Assembly (NCBI RefSeq): GCF_027580225.2
Contig: NC_073340.2
Coordinates: 19,042,001 to 19,106,000 of the forward strand
DNA from: Misgurnus anguillicaudatus
Lineage: Eukaryota > Chordata > Actinopteri > Cypriniformes > Cobitidae
Reading direction: 5' to 3'
DNA length: 64,000 nt
Position numbers and translations under genes: made by a program. A model generated the notes under the pieces. The model did no database searches and had not been told where the DNA came from. It saw only the letters and a list, made by a program, of their open reading frames with translations. This document shows positions 1 through 11,641 of this stretch, piece after piece; within the stretch, counting starts at the first letter, position 1, and the number at the start of each line of letters is the position of its first letter.

Positions 1-62
1 TGTAATATGCTTATGACTTGCTAATGTAATGTTCAGTTAACTGAAATAAAGCTTGATGACGT

Positions 63-219
63 ATGCAGCCTGCATATGCGACCTCGCGCAGGCTGCAGCT
101 TTCGGATATAGAAACGGCCAGTCAGAAGGCAGCTTTTGGAAATGTCCCCGAAAAGACAGCAGGAGTCAGGATCGAAAAAAAAAAGAAACTGCGGGATGAT
201 GCCCGTGCATTACTTGCAG
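63..219 (+). other. Exon-like open frame ending at a consensus splice donor
   Basis: An ATG frame of 52 codons (MQPAYATSRRLQLSDIETAS at the start, KKKKLRDDARALL near the end) runs to GCAG|GTAAGT at 219/220, a perfect donor. I do not recognise the protein. Its first 55 bases have a diverged copy at 2517-2572 inside another repeat, so it may be a repeat-borne rather than a host exon. Confidence 0.3.
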
Positions 220-449
220 GTAAGTCCATCATGTTTAATCATTCACTTCTAAATAAGGGAAATGCACAAGGGCTGCAGCTGCTGCTAATGCGGCTCGAAC
301 TTGCTGTGCTGATATTAATGTTTAGCAAACTATGTTGTTAGAATTTATAACTTCAGTGCAAGCTAAATTAAGAAACATTACTGTAAAACATTACCTATGC
401 ATATGCATTTTACAAATAACTGGCGCAGCTTTTACTTTCTTCTTTAGAT

Positions 450-1463
450 TAGGGTTGTGCCGATAGACGATAGTATCGTGTATCGACGATCTTCAGACAT
501 ATCGCCAATGGCAGGCTTTCATGGCGATAGTAATGACGATAGTTGGCGAATGGTTATTATTATTATTATTATCATCATAGTTTTATATTAACACCCACAA
601 TGCATGCTTTTCCTCACATGAGGGTTTGTGGGCTTCACTTTACACGGAGAGCTTGTAAAGAGAGACTTCCTTCTTGCACGTACCTGCACTTAATGCGCGC
701 ATCTTGGTCTCCTTCTACCACTAAATCCAGCGCGCCGCGTCATGAGCAGCTGCGCTTCTCTCTGTCTCACGTGCACGCGCTCTCGCGTCTGTCCGAAGTC
801 TAAACATATACTAAAGTAGTGATCCTTATGTATTTGTTCAGTTTAATGCGTTTCATGCGAGCTGAGGCAAACTTTTTTGTTTAAAATATGAACCGTTGCA
901 TATTAGCGCCTCTCTCTAAAACTCTCGCGTACGTGCAGAGAGCTGCGCTCTGTCAGAAGTCAGATCACTAGGTATTAATCCTGTTTATGATATGCATTTC
1001 AATGAGTTGTAGCAACACGTCCCTCGTGTTTAATATATGATTGTGTTTAAAATATGATCGCGTTTCGCTGGACCGATGCGTTTAAAAAGGCACCTCATGA
1101 GAGCACCACTGCTTGACACGTGTAGTCTTCTGCAACAGCACTAATGCATTGAATTGTTTGTATGTGCGCGCACGTGTGTGTGCGTGCGCAGATGCATGTT
1201 TTTACAGTTATTAAGTAATCATGATAGGGTTTTAATGACACGCTCGCATTAATGGCATCAGTTTTAAGAAGGTTGCGGTCATGACGGTGTTGCTCTTGTT
1301 TTTTTTTGTCCACCCATCAAGTGACTTGTTATAATGAGTAAAAATTAACAAATTTTAAAAAAATGAGTAAACTACTGCCCCGCACCCCGATAATATCGTG
1401 TATCGCCGATCTCACAGGCTGACGATAGGACGATCTGAAAATAGGGCATATCGCCCAACACTA
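450..1463. mobile_element. hAT-type MITE, 1014 bp, 8-bp TSD
   Basis: CTTTAGAT flanks both sides (442-449 and 1464-1471). Termini are TAGGGTTGTGCCGATA and the inverted TAGTGTTGGGCGATA; subterminal tracts repeat TATCG(T/C)GTATCG motifs. No transposase remains. The 8-bp duplication places it in the hAT superfamily. Confidence 0.85.
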
Positions 1464-2516
1464 CTTTAGATATTGAGCAGTAGTTTATTTTGTGGTTTAT
1501 TTTGACATGACGGTGGTTAATACTTTCTCAGTAAAAGTTAACGTTAGCAGTCAGTGCACATGTTACAAATCATCACTCTTAAATATATATAAATATAAAA
1601 CGTCATGATATGAAGCAAACATTACTGTGACACTTAGTTCTCTGAATCTTTGTTTTATTTAAGAATATTGAGTATTCTTGTTTACTTATTGATGTTTATT
1701 TAATGTAATTTATTTAAAGTCTCATTGTACTTGGGAAAAACATGTCTGGATTATTTTGATAATTTAAGTTTGGTAATTTTTCTGTTTTGCTATTCTATAA
1801 AAGTTTGCACTTTCAAATGTGTAGTGTGTGTTGGCTAAAGTTGTGAAGATTTTACTTTCTGCTATTAAGTTATATGTTTGGCAATAAAAAATTAAACTGG
1901 CAAAAACAAAAGTTTTTTTTTCTTAGGGTCGGGGTGGGGGGCATTATCAGGGTTCCCGCGGGGTCTTAAAAAGTCTTAAAAAGTCTGAAATTTAGAAAGT
2001 TAAATTTAAGGCCATAAAAAGTCTTAAAAATGGCCAGATTTTCACCCTAGGTCTTAAATTTAATTAACCCAAGTCTTTAATTTCTTACCTCCATTTATTC
2101 CCGAAAAGGTTGTCCGAAAAAAATAAAATGGTAAATTAAAATGCCTCAGTGACGGAAGAAGAATGTATTTGATGGGTGGGCCTCTAAAAAGAAAAGTTCT
2201 GCACTTTGCGTGTCACTGAATGTCTCTTCAATCCAGTTTTTAATCATTATTTTTTAAAGAGAATACAAATGTAGGCTATTATAATCCACGCAATTCATGC
2301 CATAAGCTATATATTTCAGATGTTGTGATCCGACATACTGTAGGTTTGGCGAGAAAAATCTTTTCTGTGTTAATTTAACCAACTAGCCCGTGGCTTACCT
2401 GAGCATTTGCAAGGTTCTGAAACAGAGGACGAAAAAATCAACACTGCTTTATTGAAAATCAACTTAAACAGTCAGGCCGTCAAGTCCCGCGCCATCAACA
2501 ATGAGTCAAATTTTCA

Positions 2517-2572
2517 TATGCAGCCTACCAATGCTACCTCTGGAGGCTAGAGCCTTCGGATTTAGAAACGGC
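2517..2572 (+). repeat. Diverged copy of the 62-118 sequence
   Basis: ATGCAGCCTACCAATGCTAC and the downstream CTTCGGATTTAGAAACGGCC match the start of the 63-219 open frame with substitutions. It has no open frame. Confidence 0.6.
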
Positions 2573-2879
2573 CTTGTTTGCAACACACAACAAACCACGA
2601 ACAGCCTTTTAATAGTAAATTTCCTTTTCATTTCATTATTGTGTAATTAGAGAGGGGAATAAATGCGATGGCGGTATAGTGCATATTTATGCACATAACG
2701 TATGGGTGGAGAAAGTGTAAAACATGTTAACAAGCCACATATCAGCAGCTGACCATACTGATCTTCCCATATTAGTGGATTTTATTTGTCAAAAAATAAA
2801 TAAATAAATAAATAAACAAAGATATAATAAAAATATAATGTTTTGAGAATTTCTGAGATCATTGTGCCGCTTTGGTCCT

Positions 2880-3462
2880 AGGGGCTGTCCACACGGAGAC
2901 GCGTATCACTGCATACGTATAAATTTGTTATGGTATTGGCGTTTCATCCACATGGATCCGGCATTTTGGGAGACTGAATCCGCTATTTTTTGAAACCGGG
3001 TCCTAAAGTGGATAAATCTGAAACCGACATCCTTGCGGTTTCGTCTGTACAGCCAATCCGTATATTTTGTGAAGCGAAAACGTCATCACATCACGTGTCG
3101 GAAGCGTCACACGTAACAGCAACAACAATAACGGTGGACTACGTGATTGTGTTCGTGCTACAGAAGCTACTAAAGCCTACTAGCTTTATTACAGCTAAAT
3201 CTATTGCTTCTATGCAATTGTGGTGAGCAACAAGCGATAATGGACAACACCATACGTTGGTTATCTGCATGCTCAAAGTCTTCTTCTCCGTGTATAGTGT
3301 ATATCTGTGGCAGAATTACAGCGCTCCATACTGGTCCGGCATATATACTACACCGCTTTCAGTCGGTTTCAGTGGTTTCGTGTTTACGGATTATTTTTTT
3401 AGAGCAAGGGAAAAAATGATCGGATAGGGAATGCACCGGCTTCGTGTGGACATAGCCTTAAA
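2880..3462. mobile_element. Nested MITE with GGCTGTCCACACG-type ends
   Basis: Left end GGGGCTGTCCACACGGAG and right end CTTCGTGTGGACATAGCC are imperfect inverted repeats. No target duplication was found. It is inside the 1948-3535 element. The short open frames here have no recognisable product. Confidence 0.55.
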
Positions 3463-3591
3463 TTTCACTCATAATGGTCTTAAAAAGGTCTTAAAAAGTC
3501 TTAAATTTGACTTGGTGAAACCTGCAGGAACCCTGATTATAAAGGAATTATGCTTAGGGCACCAAAATGGCTAGCAGCGGCACTGCCTTAA

Positions 3592-4787
3592 AGACACACT
3601 ATGCAGTTATTTTACCTTAATATAACAGCTTTAAAGTTATTTTGGGTGTAAACAAAGTCATAGAAGGGCGAATCATCCCCCTGTTGCAGCTTGAGGAGAA
3701 CGCCGCTAGAAAAACCAGCAATGCAAGCTTGAGAGGAGCCTCCCTGAAAAATCTCGCGAGAATCACGACTTGCTTTAAGGCAACGACGTAACACACGTTA
3801 GGCTTGTTCGCCTTCGTGCGGCGCCACTAGAACTGAAAGACGGTGACGTCAAAGTGCCGCGAGGGCGAGACAAAATTACACTTCGGATCATTCTCGCGGA
3901 ACTTTGACGTCATTCGGCTATCGGTTCTTGCAGTGCCGCATGAAGTCGAACAAGCCTTTAAACAACAACTGCACATGCGAATTTGAGACGCGATGCTCGA
4001 TGGAAAAGTTAAGAAAGCGCGTTCGGAAGAGAGTAGGAAAAGGAAAAGAGAATCTGACCACGTTAGGAACCAGACATGAGTCCCACTCGATTAGGCTTTT
4101 ACTCATTGTCGTGAGCTAAAAGACAGCACTGGATGCGACAGGGATGCTGATATGGCGATCTTGTTGATGGAGTATTAAGTAAATCTCTTATTGTAAACTT
4201 GTTTGCGGTCTGTGTTGTATGTTGTTGCGCTTGCTTGTAGTATGTCATGCGATTATCATGACAACAGTTGTCAATATCTCACATAATTATCTGGACATAA
4301 ATAAGTCTAGATGTTGTAAATAGTGTAAACATGCACAATTTGCAAACTATTATGATAAATAGCAATAATCATGTATAGTGACATTATAACGAACAACGTT
4401 ATGAAATAATGCAACATACACAATTAACTTTGTCATGGCATTTTGTAATGTTTACATTACAATAAAAAACACAAATGAAATTATACAGTAGACTGTTTAC
4501 TTGTGATTTAGCTGCAATCATGTAAAAACGTTATAAGCCAGCTAACGCGGTAGGCTACTTTATTATTATATGCCTACTCTACACTTGGAATAAACTTCTT
4601 ATTACCATCATCTATAGTTTAGTAGACTATGCAGTAGCCTAATATTTGTATAAAATTGTGAAACATTACCTGGTCATTATCTTCGGAGGTGTACAGAGTG
4701 GGGGTGGTAAATTACGACAGTTGCAATTATTCCCCAGCGACTCTAGGGGTCGCTGTTTGACAAAAACGGAAAATGCATAGAGCGCCT
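3592..4787. mobile_element. TTAA-flanked element, 1.2 kb
   Basis: TTAA at 3588-3591 and 4788-4791. Ends AGACACACTATGCAG and inverted AGGCGCTCTATGCAT. No transposase seen. TTAA duplication is typical of piggyBac and Kolobok elements. Confidence 0.65.
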
Positions 4788-4790
4788 TTA

Positions 4791-5168
4791 AGGGGGTCGC
4801 ACACCAAACGAGAAGCGCTGCGTCCCGTCGCTCCATGAATCTTAAAACAGAACACATTATTTTCTATGAAGGTGCGCTCACCGGCGGTGCCTGGCGCCGG
4901 CTGTCTTCTATGCCTCTGGACACTGCTCAAATCCCTATCGCACCACAGAGCGCCACTCACATAGTTTAACATTAAATATCATCATATTTGTCCCAAATTG
5001 TGAGCGATTAGCATTTGGCTACTAACGTATATTTAGCATTTTGAAGTAGATGCTATCTAACTAAGCTTGCGCTATTTTTAACGTGCACTTTCGGTGTACG
5101 ATACCTCAGAGTTATCCTAGACAGGACGTGGCGCGGCACTGAGCTTCTCATCCGGTGTGCGACCCCCT
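4791..5168. mobile_element. Harbinger-like MITE, 378 bp, TTA TSD
   Basis: Inverted ends AGGGGGTCGCACACC and GGTGTGCGACCCCCT, followed inside by GAGAAGC on both arms; TTA at 4788-4790 and 5169-5171. The 3-bp TTA duplication suits PIF/Harbinger. Confidence 0.75.
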
Positions 5169-5171
5169 TTA

Positions 5172-6040
5172 CTCAGTCAATATACAAGGTTATGTTTATG
5201 CAAAATGCACTTTACGTTATGTATGATGATTTTTTATAAATCCCACAAAAATGACAGTAGCTTTCACCGGCATGGTCTCAGTTAATACCCATGGGCATTT
5301 AAACACAGACTTGTTGCCTTGCTGCCTCATAAGTCAATGACTTCAGTAGCATGAATGCATCTTTATGCATTCGGACAGACTTCATAGGCAGGCTTGGCAG
5401 CATATTGGAATTCTGTTTGAAATATAAACGGAGGGCGCTTTTGTAATAACTAATCCCATATTTGAAAACTACAATACTAATTTCTCACTAGAAATGCAGT
5501 CAAACCATGTAAAAAGTGAAAATATAACCTTATTTACACAAAATTTTGGCTCTAGCTGTTTTCTTGGAACCCATTTCATGGTTTCAAACTCGACCAGGCT
5601 TGACCAATTACATTCCCCGCGCAAGCCACGCATAAAATTATGGGACAAGACAATGAAGGTATCTCAGAAGACAGGAAGTAAACCAAACATTGGGTTTGGA
5701 CGTGCCTTCATGCCTTCGAATGCTGACTCTGAAGGCAACATTTTAGAGATTTCGGACGCAACCATTGAATCTGGGGCACCTGGCTTTGAGCCACTTATTG
5801 AGTCAGAGGCTTCAGAACAGCCATTAGATCCTCATGACCCTCATCTGATTCTGTTTCTCTCTCTGTCTTCTGAAGAGTCCTCATTATTAAACTCTTGAAC
5901 CGGCTCTGAAACAAAAGCAGCAGTCATAACAGAAGCAAAGGCAGAAGTGAAATTTCTGCATACGCATTCACCTATTTTAATAAATGTAAAAAGCAAACAA
6001 CAACAACAAGAAAACGGTCCTACAGCCAGTAGAGACCTGT
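5172..6040. other. ca10 intron, no supported gene
   Basis: Holds a 134-codon ATG frame (5494-5898, plus strand) with low-complexity Ser/Glu C-terminus, no known domain and no splice context I trust. Probably chance or repeat-derived. Confidence 0.4.
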
Positions 6041-6248
6041 GGCTGGTTGCATAAACATAGCCGTGACGTTAAGACTGTGTCTTAAGTATGATTCTGACTA
6101 ACTAGCAATTAGTTAGGGCTAATCAGTCTTATTATTTGGATTTAAATTAGACCAATCTACCTTTCTATGTAACATACTTAAAACAGTTATGATCAGTCTT
6201 GAAGAAAAAAACTTTTAAAGCTAGTCTTAAGGTTTTATGCAACCGGCC
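6041..6248. mobile_element. Short MITE with GGCYGGTTGCATAAA ends
   Basis: GGCTGGTTGCATAAA at the left and the inverted GGCCGGTTGCATAAA at the right; about 208 bp, with inner TTAAG/CTTAAG arms. Target duplication not resolved. Confidence 0.65.
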
Positions 6249-8417
6249 ACTGGACTGTACAGTAGCCACAGGTTTCAAAAGTCAGCTTGATTGTCATTTA
6301 AATATTTTTAGTAGTTTTAGTATAGCCTCCATATTATTGGTCTTTTTATATTAATTTTTTTAGCAAAAACATTTATATAAATTGACTTTATTTTGTCCTA
6401 TGCATGTTTTTTTTTATTTGTGCAAGTTACACGTAATTGTGTTGGAATTGTATTGATTTAACATTATTAACCACCCAACCAAATTTGAATGATGGAAAAA
6501 AACGGCAAGTAAATAAAATAAGTTATCAAAAACTTAATCTCAGTAAAAGCAAGAAAGAGAAGCACTGAAAGTGTAAATAAGCAAGCAGATACACCTGAGC
6601 TGTGAAAATACATTATATCTGGTGTTTTTGTGCGGCTAGCCGGTCCTTTTAAATTCAGGCATACTATCTACACATTTTTGAAGCTTGTCATGGTGTGGCA
6701 TGCTGGGACCTCTGTGTAATCTATCACTTAGGAGTGTGTTAGCAATTAAAACTAGCAACATTGGCATTAATGACTGAATCTGAATGACTATGGTCCAATT
6801 ATATTGGAGTTACATTTATGCACTGAAAAAAGCAAACTCCTGACACAGATTTGAAGGCATATGGTAGATCTCTAAAAGGATAAATGGAGAGAAATGTTAT
6901 CTGTCTACATGTCTGGGTGACAATACAACGTACAGTATATAACACATTCAGTGGAGAGTATTGCATGATGAATCAAATAAATATTAAATAATTGATATTA
7001 TATTTAAAGCAGTCACTATGTTTGATCAAGAAAAGTGCCGATTAAATTGTTTAACTTGGTTAACCTAACCGTGATGTTCATTTCATTTATAACATGTTAT
7101 TTTTAAAGTTTCACAGCGAGGGCCAAATATATTAGGACGCAAAACATAATGCATTTCACTTTATTTCATTAAAAAATTTTAAAAGTGGCAAATGCAGCTA
7201 ATTTGTTTTTCTTATCTCCATGTTACGTGTTTACAGGTATTTTAGCAGCCATCAGTCCGTGTGGCTTCGTTCGGTTTTGACTGCAGGGCTTTAGCATAAT
7301 TTATTCAAATTTGAATAACTGATTTGTTCCTCATGCTGTTCATTTGAGGGCCGATTTGAAGTTGACAATTTAGCGACTTAATATGTCTTAATGTGGTATG
7401 ATGTTGCTTCACACCCAGTATTTTAATGAAAATTCAGCATCATCGAAATCAGTCATCGCAATAACAATATCGGTTGATGTAATTGACAATTATGATTTTG
7501 TCATAAATGTTCAGCCCATGGCAATTATCCCAATTAAAATGTAAAGTGTTCTGTCACACATATTTATGATATTTGTCTTTCGGCAAATGTTTTGCTGTTT
7601 TCATAGCTTTGCTTGTTTTTCTTTCTCTGCTTCTCTGCTCAGTTTTTCTCTTTGAGGCTTCAAAAGTATGTTGTTGTTACTAAATAGCATTCTGTCACTG
7701 CTTTGACTAACAAGCTCTTTTGCAAAAGTAATGCATTTGACAGTTTAGATATAGCATCTACATATTTGACACAATTACTCTGGCAAATCCATTCGTATGC
7801 TTCCACCCAAAGAAACCAAATCTTCCATTTTCTTAACAAAGTTTTTCCTCTGTGTTTTAGTATCATTATCTTATTGTAACATTTCTTCAGTGTTTCTGAA
7901 AACCTGGTTTTCTCATGAGTATAAAGTATTATGTTCTATGAGGATTACATAACTCCTTCATTGACCGACCAGTGTGGTGCATTGGAGACTGTAAAATGAA
8001 TCGGTTAACATTCTTTTCATCCACATACAAGCCTTGCAAAGCCTTACAAGATCTCATAATGCAAATCCCCTTGACAAAACATGTGCTTCTCTAATTTCTT
8101 TATTTCACTTCAGTCTCACTAGAGCATAACAATAACATTCATGATATTGCTTTCAAACCCTGTAATCATTATTACCTAACCAGAGAGAATTACATATATC
8201 TTACAAGTGCCCTTTGGTTTGATGCTTGCAGGAGCAATGTTTTCATAAATGTTATCTTTACATAAGGGATAGTGGTGATGAAGGATTTTATTGTTTTTAG
8301 TGATGCATCGACATGAAAATTCTGGGCAGATACCGAAAATTCTAGATGCACTTGGCTGACGTGTTTGTCTTTTCATGTTCAAGTGTTTTATTTTATAGTT
8401 GTTTTGTCATTTTGTAG
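6249..8417. other. ca10 intron, A+T-rich, nothing recognised
   Basis: No exon, repeat with clear ends, or RNA gene recognised. The short open frames at 7660-7866 and 8176-8382 on the minus strand have no coding signal beyond length. Confidence 0.5.
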
Positions 8418-8421
8418 TTAA

Positions 8422-8925
8422 AGGTCCCGTTCTTTTTGTGTTTTTAAGCTTTGATTGTGTTTACAGTGCGCAATATAACATGTGTTCATGTTTCACGTGT
8501 TAAAAAACGCTGTGTTTTTCACAGAATTGACATATCTCTATAGCACTGTTTTCATTGTCCTAAAAACGGGCTGATGTATTCCTTGTTCTCTGAAGTCCCT
8601 CCTTCAGAAATACGTAACGAATTTTGTGTAGCTTGTTTAGTGAGTTGTGATTCGATAGCAGCTTAGCTTGTCGTTAGCTTAGCTGGCGACTGACATATTC
8701 CTGTGGGCGGAGTTTAGTCAAAAAACTGTTCTACTGACGTCATTAAAGCAGGAAGTAGAGGGCTGTAGTCCAAACCGTCCGTTCGCTGTAGGCTTTGAAA
8801 GGGGAATTATTTTAAAGAAAATATATCGTCTGGCCGTAAACTTTGAGCTTTATCATATTACAGGTATTATTTATGCTATTATAGCAACATTACACCCTAA
8901 CTAGGGATCAGAAAGAACGTGACCT
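8422..8925. mobile_element. TTAA-flanked MITE, 504 bp
   Basis: TTAA at 8418-8421 and 8926-8929. Inverted ends AGGTCCCGTTCTTT and AGGTCACGTTCTTT. Contains a G+C-richer core with GACGTCAT and a GTGGGCGGAG box. Confidence 0.8.
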
Positions 8926-8929
8926 TTAA

Positions 8930-9367
8930 TGTCCATGGTCTTTGTGGCCTTTGTGTAACCTCGCCCTAATTGTCTCCAGGTGTGTCTTGTTACCCTTGAT
9001 TAGTAAGTGTAGACATGGCTGCAGATCAAGCAGTTTAATCCAAAATGTCAGACTGAAAGGTATTGCGCAACTGACGTTTTAAGCGCAAGACTTTTTACCA
9101 GAATTGTCAGATCAACAAATTAAAGTGCAGCAGAGCATTAACCAGCAGGGTTTTGAATTCATCTGTAGAAATTATGAATTGAAACGAAAATAGCTCAATG
9201 CATGTGGGAACATTAAAATGCAGGGATGTTATCATGAATACACAGAACACAGGATTTACTCCTAATAATGAACTTCATATCCACTGTTCAGCTTAACCTG
9301 GGAGCTACACACACAACTTAACGGTGTAGTGAGACATTGTTTTTGAAGAAAGCCATTTCAATCTATG
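8930..9367. other. ca10 intron, nothing recognised
   Basis: No supported feature; A+T-rich single-copy-looking sequence. Confidence 0.4.
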
Positions 9368-9543
9368 CTGGGTAAATAATAAACAGAACACACCCAATGT
9401 TGTTTTAACTCAACTGCTGGGTAATTGTAACCCATTATTGCATAACACCAACCCAACATTAGGCCATTTTTAATTTAGCATTGGGTAGTTCTGTCCAATA
9501 GTTACCCAGCTTGGGTTAAAAATAAGCCAGCCATTTTTAGAGT
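9368..9543. mobile_element. Truncated TGGGTTAAA-type MITE
   Basis: The right end GCCATTTTTAGAGTG followed by TA and the inner AACCCA/TGGGTT motifs match the complete copy at 29537-29767. The left terminus is missing. Confidence 0.65.
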
Positions 9544-9788
9544 GTACTGTTTATGTAAATGAAAATAATGTCATTAATGACTCATGTCGTTCCAAACTCG
9601 TAAGACCTTTGTTTATCTTCGGGACACAGTTTAAGATGTTTTAAATTTAGCCCGAGAGCTTGTTGACCCTTCATTGAAAATCTACGTACGGTTTACTGTC
9701 CATGTCCAGAAAGGTAATAAAAACATCATCAAAGTAGTACATTTTTTTTAAAACTTACAGCACGAGTCTCCCTCAGACTGTAAACGAA

Positions 9789-11257
9789 GCCCGGGCCAGG
9801 CTTGTGCACAATTCAGAATTAGCCCCGCCCACAAGATTTTGTAAACGGGAAGATGGGTCTGGGGTTTCTGCGTTGAGGAGCTACTATGCTAGGACAAATG
9901 CTGGTCGAACCAATCAAATTGTCAGGGCGGGCTTTATACGATGATGGACAGATAATCAACAGTAACGTAATGAACCACGTCACCAAAGAGCGCGTGTGTT
10001 GAATGGCTGCCGCTGTAGAGTTCAGATGTGTGGATTCTGACATTGAGTCTGTTCTAAAAGATATCGACAGAGAAACGCGAGCAAGGCATTTGTTGATGTT
10101 TTTGCCGTCCTTCCTCTTCGGCAAAAGTTGGTCGCAACTGAAATGGCTAACGTTATCACAGCGATGCAACTCAGCGTGCACGACGAGATGGATATAATTA
10201 GCGGTCGTTGCCAGCTTCTTTTCGGAAGCCCCGGAATCGTGTTTGCTGAATAAGTGGAGGGACATGCTAGGCTCCAATATTTTCAAGCCAATGTAATGGG
10301 TATCGTCGTGGATGAAGTTCACCTAACGTACAAATGGTAAGAAATAGTCTTACTCTATGACTTAGTAAATACTTAATGTTGTGATATAAACGAAATGTTG
10401 TAAACATAATAGGTGTTGATGTACATTCGCTAACTTAGTATAATCACAATGTTAGTGTCATTGTAGCGAAATAACTAGCAGTTCGGTCAGGCTGCAAAGA
10501 CGTAATTTCAACATACGTCACACACTCCGTTGCTCTGATTGGTCGTAGGTCTATCCAATTGAGTGCAGAGGCATTTTTCGGTTGAGACACGCCTCATAAT
10601 TATTGCTCAATGGAGCGGTATCAGACTCAAATTCTGACTAGAATTGAGTATGGCAACGTCAGGCTACATGAATTGGAATTTGAATTGAATTGACTCTGCT
10701 CTACAGGAAGTTGAATTTGAATTGGAATGACAGGAAGTGGAATTAAATTCATGGCAATTCAAAGAAATTCCACAGTCACACAACAGAAAAAATCTTACAT
10801 ACATTCAGTGAAAGTTACTTTGGAAAATTGTTTGGCAACCATTTTAAATACTTGGTTAAAGTAAAGCATTCTGTGAAATGAAGTCATGTTCCATCATGTT
10901 CCACAAAATTACAATAAAAAAAACTTTATTTGTTATGTGACTAGAGTTTTTAACATTAATTGCTGGGGGAAAACATTTCCTGTTAATGTAATCTGTACAA
11001 GTAATTCAAACTAATATAATTTTTAGAATATGTAATGCAATCATATCTGACATATACATGAAGGCTTAATTTTTAACATTTCACTTACTGTAAAATATGT
11101 ATATAAATGTATTTGAATTTCAATTGAATTGCAATTCTGCTTCCTTTAATTCAAATTCGAATTGTAATTCTAGATCCTGTTTTTGACATCAATTCGAATT
11201 GGAATTAAGGAGTCATTCTCAATTCAATTCTGAATTGTGCACAAGCCTGGCCCGGGC
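9789..11257. mobile_element. TIR-bounded insert carrying helicase relic, 1469 bp
   Basis: A perfect 32-bp inverted repeat bounds it (9789-9820 and 11226-11257), beginning GCCCGGGCCAGGCTTGTGCA. The right half is rich in GAATTGAATT and AATTCAAATT motifs. It lies in the middle of the palindromic MITE. Superfamily not assigned; the target duplication may be as short as GC. Confidence 0.7.
10003..10336 (+). pseudogene. RecQ-type DNA helicase exon fragment, frameshifted
   Basis: An ATG frame (MAAAVEFRCVDSDIESVLKD) leads into a degraded Walker A segment ending FGKS. After a one-base shift it continues EMANVITAMQLSVHDEMD and CQLLFGSP, and after two more shifts ends GIVVDEVHLTYKW, the motif II (DEVH) block of RecQ-family helicases. 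The fragment ends at TG|GTAAGAAA, a good splice donor at 10337, so it is an exon of a gene carried by, or captured into, the surrounding element. At least three frame disruptions make it non-functional. Family assignment rests on motif recognition, not alignment. Confidence 0.6.
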
Positions 11258-11641
11258 GCACAAAAAAAAATCTGCGTCACTGCAGTCACATGACTTTAGT
11301 CTCGCACATGCGCTTTACAACATACGCTGAAGAGAAGACAATGCTGAATAAAGTTGTAATTTTTGTTATTTGTGGACCAAAATGTATTTTTGATGCTTCA
11401 ACACATTCTTACTGACCCACTGATGTCACATGGACTACTTTGATTATGTTTTTATTATCTTTCTGGACATGGACAGTATACCGTACATAGATTTTCAATG
11501 AAGGGTCAACAAGCTCTCGGACTAAATATAAAACATCTTAAACTGTGTATCGAAGATGAACGGAGGTCTTAAGGGTTTGGAACAACATGAGGGTGAATCA
11601 TTAATGACATAATTTTCATTTTTGGTGAACTATCCCTTTAA

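Larger units (their letters stand above)
1948..3535. mobile_element. CAGGGTTCC-terminus DNA transposon derivative, 5-bp TSD
   Basis: Bounded by ATTAT at 1943-1947 and 3536-3540. Termini CAGGGTTCCCGC and inverted CAGGGTTCCTGC, followed on both sides by repeats of AAAAAGTCTTAAA. Non-coding, 1588 bp. It carries a second element (2880-3460) and a relic copy of the 63-118 sequence. Confidence 0.75.
9557..11637. mobile_element. Long palindromic TTAA-type MITE split by an insert
   Basis: The left arm (9557-9788) is the inverted complement of the right arm (about 11285-11620): both contain the TCATGTCGTTCCAAAC-like and GGGTCAACAAGCTCT-like blocks. The right end is GAACTATCCCT before TTAA at 11638-11641; the left terminus is lost. 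The centre is occupied by the 9789-11257 insert. Confidence 0.75.

Noticed and set aside
5494..5898. 134-codon open frame, plus strand
   Set aside because: No domain, no splice partner, low-complexity tail; not enough to call a gene.
9819..10322. 167-codon open frame on the minus strand
   Set aside because: It lies opposite the RecQ-like fragment; the plus strand explains the sequence and the minus product has no recognisable domain.
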